From assembly GCA_002964805.2 (NCBI GenBank), contig PUDQ02000003.1:248001-312000 (forward strand): a stretch of 64,000 nt of DNA. The letters are read 5' to 3'. A program made the position numbers and the translations under genes. The notes beneath the pieces were generated by a model. The model ran no database searches and was not told the origin of the DNA. It worked only from the letters and a program-made list of their open reading frames with translations. The DNA comes from Trametes villosa (Eukaryota > Basidiomycota > Agaricomycetes > Polyporales > Polyporaceae). This document shows positions 55,419-64,000 of the stretch, piece after piece; position 1 is the stretch's first letter; each line of letters begins with the position of its first letter.

Positions 55419-58400
55419 TCATGCGAGCTCTTCTACCGTGCTCGAGAACGTGATTGTCGCGTTCAGTTTCCGCTCGTACGTCCGCCGCGCCTCGTGCAGC
55501 GTCGCGGATATGCCACCCAGCGCGAGGAGCGTGCACAGATCCGCGAGACCCAGCGCCTCCGTCTGGAAGACGCTCTGGAGGACCGGTGCGTAGATGAGCG
55601 CGAGCTGCACGAGGAACGACGTCGATACTGTCGTGACGAGCATCCGGTTCTGCGTCAGGCCACAGCCGAGCCCGCGGTTCTGCACCGCGGACACGAGATC
55701 CAGGAAGACGAAGCAGGTGAACGTCTATGCAGAGAGGATGACGTCAGATACTGTGCAGCGGGTACGGCCAGGACAGGCTCACCATCGTCTGTTCTCGCCG
55801 CGACATGCCCTGGTCGTCCGCGAGGGCGTAGATGTAGACAAACAGCGTGCCGACGACAATGATCGATGCGGAGAAGAGCACGCGGTAGATGAGCCGCTGG
55901 CTGATGATCGGCGCGTCCTTCTTCCTCGGGGGCCTGCGCATGACCTGCGGGTCGACGGGGTCGACGCCCAGCGACTGACTGGGAGGGCCTGCGCGGAAAT
56001 ATGGCGTCAGCACAGGCGCACAGGGTACTGCGGCGGTGCGGCGTGAGACTGACCGTCCATGAGGATGTTGATGAAGAGGATCTGCATGGCGTTTAGGGGG
56101 TTGCTGAGGCCGAAGAAGGTGCTCAGGGTGATCAGCGTCAGTGCCGCGCACGCAGTGCTCAGCTGGAAGGACAGGAAGTTTTGGATGTTGTGGAAGATGG
56201 ATTTGCCTTTACACCCTGGTTAGCTCGGCCCATTCGGTGATAGAAGAACACAGCGCACCTTCCTCGACCGCGGGTAAGATAGTCGTAAAGTTGTCGTCGA
56301 CGAGGATCATGTCCGCCGCCTCCTTCGCCACATCCGTCCCGCTCTTGCCCATCGACACACCGATGTCTGCCATCTTCAGCGCAGGTGCATCGTTGACTGC
56401 AAAGCCGTACTCATTGGTAAGCCGACTAATACTCACACCGCTGAAAGACTGCTCACCTCCGTCACCAGTCATCGCCACAACCGCGCCCCTCGCCTGGAAC
56501 GCCTCCACGATCGCCATCTTATGCTTCGGCGTCGTGCGCGCGAACACGCTCACCCCACCCACCATCTCCCGCAGCTGCTGCTTGCTCATCCGGTCGATCG
56601 CCCGCCCCGTCAAGCACCCGCTGGTCCCCGCGCCGACGCGCAGCCCGAGCGCGCGCGCGATCGACAGCGCAGTCTCCTCCGCGTCGCCCGTGATCATCAC
56701 GACCTGCACGCCGCCGCTCTGCAGGAGGCTGATCGCGTCCGCGACGCCCTTGCGCGGCGGGTCGAGCATCGCCTGGAACCCGACGAACACGAGGTTCGAC
56801 TTGTCCTTGTCCTTCTCCGCGCCGAAGCTCGGGTTGGGGGTGCCCGCGCGGCTGGCGGTGACAGAGGAGGGCGCGGTGGAGGAGGGAGTCTCGACGGCGC
56901 CGTAGCCGTACGCGAGTGCGATTACCCGGAGCCCGCGAGAGGCGGTTGCCTGCGCCTTGGTGAGGACGACGTTGCGCGTGTTCGCGTCGAGCGCTGGGGT
57001 GGAGTCGTCCGAGACGTAGTAGAACTTGCAGCGGTCGAGGATGGCGTCGATCGAGCCCTTGATGTAGTACATCTCGCGAGGCGCGCCGTTCACAGCTAGA
57101 CCGCTCGAGGCGCCGTGCACACCACTGACTGCCATGTACTTCCGTTCCGAGCTGAATGGCAGTTCTGAGTTGCGCGTGAAGTCCTGTGCGAAAACGGTTA
57201 GGGCCGTATTTCCAAGAAGTTTAGGCCCGACCCACCTGGCGCTGGTCAGTCAGACCGAAGAGCGGCAGGACGTTCAGGAGAGCGACATCGGTCGACTGTC
57301 CAACATACTCCCCCGCCTCATTCCTGATTGCGTTGTTGCATATCGACCCGATAGCGAGTGTTTTCTGCAGAGAGGGGCTGACGTGCACGTTCGGAGCCAC
57401 AGGCGCAGTCGGATCGAGGGTGACGGTCTCGTCGACGGAGTATACCTCGGTGACGGTTTGCTCGTTCTTCGTAAGTGTACCTATTGCGTCGCGTGAGCTA
57501 CATCCCTCGCTTCTACGCAAAGAAACGAACGCACCTGTCTTGTCCGAGCAGATGACCGATACTGAGCCCAGCGCCTCGACCGAGTGCAGCTTCTTGACGA
57601 TCGCCTTCCGTTTCGACATGCGCAGGACACCGAGCGCAAGGGTAACCGTGGTCACGATGGGGAGCCCTTCCGGGATTGCCGCAACCGCCAATGACACTGT
57701 ACTTCACCTTCGTCAGACTGTCCTCGGGGCCCACATAAGGGGTGGGTGGGCGTACCTCCGATGGTGAACATCTCTAGCCAGGAGCGCTTCTGGAGCACGC
57801 CGATGAGGCAGATGATGCCGATGACCCCGAAAGAGAGCAACGAGAGTTTCTTCGCGAGCTCGTCCATGCTGAGTTGCAGGGGCGTTCGCTTCTCTTCGAC
57901 CTGCACAGTTCGTCAGATGACGCGCTCTGCGATGCACATTCCGAGCACATACCTCCTGCATCATGGAGAAGATCATGCCGAACTCCGTTTGTGTCCCTGT
58001 AGCGATGACAATTCCCGCGCCTCGACCTGAATGACCGTGAGCACGACTGCGCTTTCTTCGGAGGACATGTACTGACCGTTCCGTACCAGGGTACCCATGT
58101 ACGCGATACACGAGCGTTCCGCGAGAGCCACTGGTTCACCGGGCGCTGCGTATCCGTTGCCGTGGCCGTTCGCATAGCCGTTTCCAGCGCTGACAAAGAC
58201 ACAGGTCTCGATGTCTTTGCGCCGCGTCGTGGTCTCGCCCGTCAAACTGCTCTCGTCTATTTCTAGGTCCACAGCGGAGATCAGGCGGACGTCTGCCGGG
58301 ACGCGGTCGCCCGTGGTGAAGGTCACGATGTCCCCTGGAACGAGCTCGTTAGCGAGCAAGTGCAGTGGTTTTCCGTCTCTGTGCGTTGAACATGAGTGCC

Positions 58401-59355
58401 TGTCACCCGTGCAGGATATCGTAGGCGCGTACCGTATTAGGTGGCAGTGGTGTGGGACTAGTTTGTTCAAAGCCTCTAAGCTCTTCTCTGACCGCTGTTC
58501 TTGCACGAACCCCACTGCAGTATGTTAGAAAGGGCGAATTGCCAGTCATACGGCCCGACGTACCGGTCAAAACGATCAGCACCGCGACTGTAATGCTGAC
58601 CGAGTCGTCGATATTGCCCATGACAGCGCTGACGATGGCGCTTCCACACAGTAGCAGTATGAGCGGGTTCTCGTATATTGTCTTCGCGAACTTGATGAGC
58701 ATAGGCTCCGGCGTCGCGACCGTGAACTCGTTGTAACCGTGCCGGGCAAGCAGCTCTTGCACTCGTCGGGAGGACAGACCATCCGTCGCGGATGTTTCGA
58801 AGTGTACAAGGGTGTCCTTCGCGGTGTCAGGTAACACGATGAGTGAGCTATATAGTGACGCACCTGTATTGAGCTATGCGCGAACCTCGCGGACGCGCTC
58901 TCCTTCTGACTCTGGCGTTCGTCCCTCTGCGTCGGCAACCGTTCGTACTGGTCGCGCTCGCTGAACGCAGCAACGAGCCTCCCTCCCGTCCTATCCCATA
59001 GCCCCTTCGCGCCTTCCGTCTCGACGACATTCCGTACGTCGCCTAGGCTGTGGAGGCCAGTCCCAGGCGGTGGCGGAGGGAGTCCAAGCGGACCTTCGAG
59101 GGTATGTCTCCTGAGCGTCGTACTGTACGCGAAGTGCGCGCCAGCATCCGGTATAGTCGGCTGAGGCTCCTCATGGTGGTCCCCAGAGAAGTGCGAGAAG
59201 TACGCGGAGGCAGGGGGAGACTCGCTGCGATAGCTTGCAAACGTGGGGGTGCGGGGATTCACTGAGTATCGCGCGCGCGCAGAGGAAGTCGACGCAGCAG
59301 CAGGAGGCTGGTTATAGTAGTCGGGCTGCGGTGAACGCTTCCTCTCGAGAGCCAT
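55419..59355 (-). CDS. PMR1: Golgi Ca2+/Mn2+-transporting P-type ATPase (PMR1/SPCA type)
   Basis: Thirteen exons close in frame to 1094 residues: 59355-58864, 58816-58564, 58514-58433, 58378-58077, 58026-57953, 57900-57756, 57696-57535, 57480-57236, 57183-56457, 56396-56259, 56206-56054, 55988-55783, 55724-55419. All hallmarks are present: the actuator [10 protein letters not shown]4 ion site [10 protein letters not shown], phosphorylation site [38 protein letters not shown], and M6 [16 protein letters not shown]. It pumps Ca2+ and Mn2+ into the Golgi at the cost of ATP. The M6 pattern and length fit secretory-pathway pumps rather than SERCA. The N-terminus has about 165 extra, mostly disordered residues (Ser/Pro/Tyr-rich), which could be regulatory. 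Introns fall inside both DKT/GT and GDG/VND. Confidence in family is very high. Confidence 0.95.
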
Positions 59356-59615
59356 GGCGCTCTCCCAGAAGTAGGGTGTGCACTAGAGGAGCCCAGCGGA
59401 CGCCTAGTGGTATAAGGCGGTGAGTGTACCAGCTCGTAAGCAAGTACAGCAGCAGCACGACCAGAGCAGAGATGTCTGGTATGTCGTGAAGTCGTAGACG
59501 TGGACGACGGACACACGGGGACCGAGAGGGAGGAGCTGGTGAAGGTTTGGAGGAGAGACGTGTTGTCAGAAGCTCTGACCTGTGTTCGCAGTCACGACGA
59601 AACGCGGCAAAAAAC

Positions 59616-59689
59616 TGGCCAACGCCGGGATCGAACCGACGACCTTGGCGTTATTAGCACCACGCTCTAACCAACTGAGCTAGTCGGCC
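59616..59689 (-). tRNA. tRNA-Ile (anticodon AAU), second copy
   Basis: Reverse complement of the tRNA at 53209-53282 over all 74 nt, again followed by a T-run. It lies upstream of the ATPase start, transcribed in the same direction as that gene. Confidence 0.96.
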
Positions 59690-60011
59690 TATATTGAGCG
59701 AGTCTTGTGGGCATCTATATCAACACTCAACCCCGCTCCATGAAGCCTACAGCCTCAGGCTACTAATAGTAGTTCCAGGCTCAAACCCGTACGTGTGAGG
59801 AGTCGTTCTTCTGAACCACTACCACCACCTCTTCATGCTGAACATACCGCTTTCGCATATAAGGCTCACCATATGAGCTACGAAGCTGTGGGGCTCAACC
59901 TTTTCCCAATTTTGGAGCTCTGGCCTCATGACCCTGGACAAGACGGCGTGCCGGTACCCGGCTCCTCAAAGATAACATGGAATTCTGCGTCACCAGTTCT
60001 GGCTTAGGACT
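59690..60011. other. upstream region of the acyltransferase-like gene
   Basis: No gene seen. It should contain the promoter of the plus-strand gene at 60012. Confidence 0.4.
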
Positions 60012-61311
60012 ATGCCACGAACCTTCCCCGTGAACATATTAGCAATGGGTACCAGCACACACAACGTAGTGAAGGTAGAGCTTACAGGCTCGCCATACGA
60101 TGTAAGGATGCTCGCTCGATGAACAGTTGCTAGTCTCAGACAGTACTCACCCGCCTTCATTTTGAATACAGATTGGCTTACAGCATGGTCTACTCCTCGC
60201 TGCACAGATTGTTGACCAAATTACCATCTACCGCGACCTCTTCCAAGAGGCATGCAAGTTCGACTGGGAGACCGTTCGCGGCGTCGCCGCCCAATTCCGA
60301 GACGGCATCGACGGTCTCGCCCCTGACCTCCTCGAGGAGATGCGCGGAATCGCAGACGGCGTAGAATCTGCCGGCCACGCAGGTGTAGACATCCTCGACA
60401 TCGTCGCGCTGAACGCACGAAGCGAGATCGCCCTGGGCCAGTGGGACGACGGCTGCACAGCCCTAGCCTGGAGGATCTGCGCCCCAGGAGCGCACAAGCA
60501 GATCCTCGCGCAGAACTGGGACTGGCGTGAAGGTGTGGGCAAGAACCTCGCCCTCGCCTCCATCTCGCCCGACAAGAAGCCCCAGATCTGGATGGTCATC
60601 GAGGTGCGTTCGTCCACTTCTCTCGAGATGGCATCTGCGCCCCCAGAGATGTTCAAGACGAGATCGATTCGACAGCCGGGGATCGTCGGGAAGATTGGAT
60701 TCAACTCCGCGTCGGTGGGCGTGTGCTTGAACGCCATCCGCGCGCGGCCGATCTCGACGTCACTCCTCCCCATCCACCTCCTGCTCCGGGTCGCGCTCGA
60801 GTGCCAGTCCGTCGACGAAGCCATCGCCCGCATCGAGAAACTCGGCGGGGCGGCGTCCAGCCAGCACATACTCATCGCCGACAGCAACGGCTCCCGCGGT
60901 CTCGAGCTGTCTCCGCGCGGAGGGCGCTATCTCAAGGAGGACGCGTCCGGCATCCTCGCGCACACCAACCACTTCCTCGAGAACAAGCTCGTGGACGAGC
61001 CACCGTGGCTCACGGGGTCCCCGATCCGCCTCGAACGTGCAAAGACGATCTGCGGCGACCTCATCTCGGAATTGGGGGACAATCGTCTCGGAGAGATCGA
61101 TGCGAAGCTGCTGCGCGCGCGCGTTTTCTCCGACACCACGAACTCTCCGCAGGCTATATGCTGTTCTCCGGACCCGAATCGGGCGGCCAAGATCCAGACG
61201 TTATTCAACATCGTCATGTCGTTCGAGCCTGGAAGCGAGCCATCGGCGGAGGTTATCTTTGGCAAGCCTGGCAGTGGAGAGGAGAGCGAAGTCTGTCGAA
61301 TGCCTTGGTGA
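60012..61311 (+). CDS. acyl-CoA:6-aminopenicillanate acyltransferase-like protein (peptidase C45 fold)
   Basis: Exons 60012-60101, 60172-60603 and 60676-61311 give 385 residues. The opening VELTGSPYD-IGLQHG is the family N-terminus. WDDGCTALAW carries the nucleophile Cys125, which becomes the new N-terminus after self-cleavage between Gly and Cys in characterised members. NWDWREGVGKNLALASI, IVGKIGFNSASVGVCLNAI, LADSNG-like IADSNGSRGLELSP and HTNHFLENKLVDEP follow. Members cleave or transfer amide bonds; this one is not near any penicillin genes, so the substrate is probably another amide or peptide. The second intron (72 nt) is open in frame, so retaining it would give a 409-residue variant. 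The C-terminus CRMPW is not a peroxisomal signal. Confidence 0.88.
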
Positions 61312-61417
61312 GTTACGTTGGTCCTGTGATGTCGTGGCGGAGCTTTCTGTGAGTATTGTGTATATATGCGCATAAAAATTTGTGATATTGGAAAGAGGGT
61401 ATCACTCCGGAAGGTCA

Positions 61418-63184
61418 TCAGTTCCCGACGATGCCTTCTCGCTGCAGCCGCTCGAATTCCTCCTCCGCGAGCCCCAGCTCCCCTATCAGCACCTCGCGAT
61501 TGTGCTCGCCCAGCTCTGGACCAGCCCACCGAGTCTTTGTGTCACAACCCTCCAACACGGGTACGGCCCTCGACATCTTCACGCTCCACCCCCCGTCCTC
61601 CTTCGGCACCCACACATCCTCGACCAGCCCGCGCGCCTTTACATGCTCGCTCTCCACGATATCCTTCACATTCAGCACCCTTCCCGCAGGCACGCCCACC
61701 GCGCGCATCTTCTCCTCGACCTCCTCCGCCGTGTGCTGGCGCGTCCAGTCCGCGATGGCGCCCTCGATCTCGGCCTGGCGCGCGACGCGGTGGTGGTTCT
61801 GCGCGAAGGCGGGCCCGGTGAGCTCTGGCCGCCCGATGGCGGCCATGAGGCGGTTGTAGATCGAATCAGAGTTCGCGCCGATCACGATGTAAGAGGGCGT
61901 CGTGGGGGCCTCAGATGTGGGCTTGCAGGGGTACGCGTTGGTGGGCACGATGCCGGTGAGGGACGATCCTGAGGGGCCTCGAATCTGGCGCGCGTGTGAG
62001 TTCGGGGTGGAAGGCAGTCGAGACTCGGGGTGAGGCGTACCTTGCCCTTGCGGTCGTACTCCGGGATGATGCCTTCCATCAGGTTGACCATGCTTCGGAG
62101 TTCGTGTTTCAGCGCGAAGGTTCAGAAGGTCGGGGGAGATGGGTGTACCTCTCGAAGATGCTCACGTCGACGGTCTGGCCACCAGGTTGGCCCTGTGCCT
62201 CCCTCGTCTTGCGCGCCAGAAGCGCAAGCACCTGCGCGCGCATCTCAGACACGTCGACGAACAAGATCGTTGGGACTTAGACTACGCACAGTTCCGAACG
62301 CAGCGTGCAGGCCGGCAACCGAGTCGCCCAAGCTGAGGTTCGGCCTGACTGGGGGTCCGAGCAGCGCACCGGTCGCGGGGTCGGGCGTGCCGTTGATGTA
62401 GCGGAAGCCCGACTCGGCCTCGCATACGGCTGCGTACCCGGGGCGAGAGGCCCAGGGCCCCGTCTGCCCGTACCCGCTCACGCGCGTGAAGATGAGCGAG
62501 GGGTTAAGCGGGTGGAGGTCGACGGGGCCGAGGTTCCATCGCTCGAGCGCTGTGCACACAGATGGATGGTGAGTGTTCCTTTTCGAGAGGCATAAGGGAT
62601 ACGACTGACTGCCTGGTTTGAAGTTCTCGACCATGACGTCGCTCTTGAGCGCGAGCCGCTTGACCAGGCTATGCGGCCTTGGTGATCAGCAGGCTAACTA
62701 GGCTATGATGCATATTGGCCAACCTTCGGCCTTCTTCCTTCCGCATGTCGATAGTCACGCTCTTCTTGTTGCGGGCAATGCTTCGCCACCACGGGCTCAC
62801 GCCGTCCGTGTCGCGTTCTCTCCAGACGCGCAATGGGTCTCCGGTATTGGGTGGCTCCACCTTGATTACTTCCGCTCCGTAGTGGCTGAAACGTATCGAT
62901 CGTGTGAGTGCAAGCTTCACACCTCTCGGCAAACGGAAATACCCTAGTAGTTGTCCACAAAATGGGCCGGCTATGACTTGGCCAACCTCCAGCACTCTAA
63001 TCCCGGCGAGAGGGAGATTCCGCTCGGCATCGGTAGGCACCGGGCCTTGAGTTGTGTAGGACCTGTACCTCAGAGGTTAGCTTGCAATTCAGACGCAGGT
63101 ATGTCGCTGATGTTACCGTTTGAGGGACGATCTGTGGGCCCCGCCGAGCCCCAGTCTCTCGAAGAACCTCAGTACCCGCGGCAT
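61418..63184 (-). CDS. class III CoA-transferase (CaiB/BaiF family), probably mitochondrial
   Basis: Eight exons close to 456 residues: 63184-63117, 63062-62943, 62885-62724, 62668-62610, 62549-62290, 62231-62149, 62092-62041, 61984-61418. The first 30 residues are Arg/Ser-rich without acids (RVLRFFERLGLGG, then RSSLKRSYTTQG) and look like a mitochondrial presequence. Then LAGIRVLEVGQVIAGPFCGQLL, GAEVIKVEPP, KKSVTIDMR, VMVENFKPG, SGYGQTGPW, and NLSLGDSVAG with the likely catalytic Asp212. The C-terminal domain includes VPTNAYPC and VPAGRVLNVKDI. Family members exchange CoA between dicarboxylic or hydroxy acids, for example succinyl-CoA:glutarate. Substrate not assignable. It is convergent with the acyltransferase-like gene. 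Confidence 0.9.
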
Positions 63185-63262
63185 GACACGCTTCTTCTAC
63201 ACGCAGTCGGCGGGCAATACCTTTCGGTAGACCTCCGAGTGATGACGGTGTATACTAGAGAT

Positions 63263-63538
63263 TCACTGGCCGTACTGGCGTGAGTACTGGAAGTCCTGCA
63301 AGAGGCCCAATTTCGCACGAAGCAGCACCACTCGATCTTCGTGTCGTCCGAGTCGGAGGGCCGCAGCATGCGCCGAGAGAGCGTGTGGCTCGGCCCGAGC
63401 TTCCTCCATTCGGAGCGCCGCCGTGGTCGACACCGCGAGCTTAAAGTCATATGCTTCAGTATAATTGAATGCGAAGGGGTCGAATGACCGGGCCCGGATG
63501 GCCCGAAGCGCGTTGCTCTCGTACGTCGTGTCGCGCAC
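63263..63538 (-). CDS. possible coding exon(s), unidentified
   Basis: The frame reads TYESNALRAIRARSFDPF, YTEAYDFKLAVSTTAALRM and EEARAEPHAL. Its composition looks more protein-like than the surrounding shadows, but there is no ATG start within the frame and the neighbouring exons are not visible. It might be a fragment of another gene upstream of the CoA-transferase. Confidence 0.25.
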   Translation of the reverse strand: MRDTTYESNALRAIRARSFDPFAFNYTEAYDFKLAVSTTAALRMEEARAEPHALSAHAAALRLGRHEDRVVLLRAKLGLLQDFQYSRQYGQ

Positions 63539-64000
63539 GCCGAGAGGGCGCGCCGGAGCGGACTACAACAACTATCACGAATACCTTGTCTGTATAAAGG
63601 GGTGCTTTGAGTATTCTGATTCGTACGAATTCTCGTCTCCTCCAGGGACCCTGGGTTAGTATGAGGCTCGACGTGGCCGCCGCGGAAGGCGCGACCACCA
63701 AAACAGGCAAGTACGCGGTCACGAGCGCCCGATACACGTCAAGACGCGCTCCGCGTAGAAGCTCGACCGACGACGTTCGACATACGACGAACAGAAGGGT
63801 GGCGTTCTCGCACTGCCTATGGGCTTCGGCATCAAGGAGTCTTCACGTCAATCTCGATTATTCTCCAGTTTCGGACAGGTTCGCTCTCTCTGTCCCTCGC
63901 CCTCTCGCTTTTCTCGATCCTCTCATCTCATCATCTGTCCCCTGCCTACGTAGACACTCGGCAGTCGAAGCCTGCAGCGAAGACGTTGAAATCTCGAAGA
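63539..64000. other. window end, no gene recognised
   Basis: No convincing exon. The last 150 bp contain a pyrimidine-rich stretch that could precede or interrupt a gene continuing past the window. Confidence 0.35.

Overview
The window looks like nuclear DNA from a basidiomycete mushroom (Agaricomycete, probably polypore-like). Coding DNA is GC-rich. Genes are cut by many 45-85 nt introns with GTRNGY donors and YAG acceptors. Several families are typical of that group: DUF6533- and DUF6534-like membrane proteins, NRPS-like adenylating enzymes, UbiA prenyltransferases and many P450s. All gene models were spliced by eye. Most close in frame from start to stop, which is the main support for the exon coordinates given.

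Layout. 0.65-5.2 kb: two convergent paralogues of an acidic unknown family plus a third unknown gene. 6.4-20.2 kb: genes resembling a small secondary-metabolism cluster, namely an adenylate-forming enzyme that ends after its A domain, a UbiA prenyltransferase, a DUF6534 membrane protein and a P450. 20.7-21.4 kb: a 685-bp non-autonomous DNA transposon with a 10-bp target duplication. 22.2-38.7 kb: four intact seven-TM paralogues (copies A and B on minus, C and D on plus), with two degenerate terminal-exon fragments and two unrelated genes (a lactonase-like beta-propeller and a CaaX protein) between them. 39.2-46.6 kb: two more multi-pass membrane genes and a 408-bp tandem repeat. 47.8-50.1 kb: a second P450. 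51.1-52.0 kb: a second tandem repeat. 52-63.2 kb: conserved genes (a small EELR-motif protein, an unknown protein, a PMR1-type Ca2+/Mn2+ ATPase, an acyl-CoA:6-APA acyltransferase-like enzyme, a class III CoA-transferase) with two identical tRNA-Ile(AAU) genes and a deleted third copy.

The strongest unusual signal is in the 22-39 kb array. All four paralogues need two separate 2-nt exons to stay in frame. Each is bounded by AG on the left and, in 7 of 8 cases, GT on the right, at the same place in each copy. Copy C also carries a 97-bp insertion that could be a recent intron gain with an in-frame 10-residue duplication.
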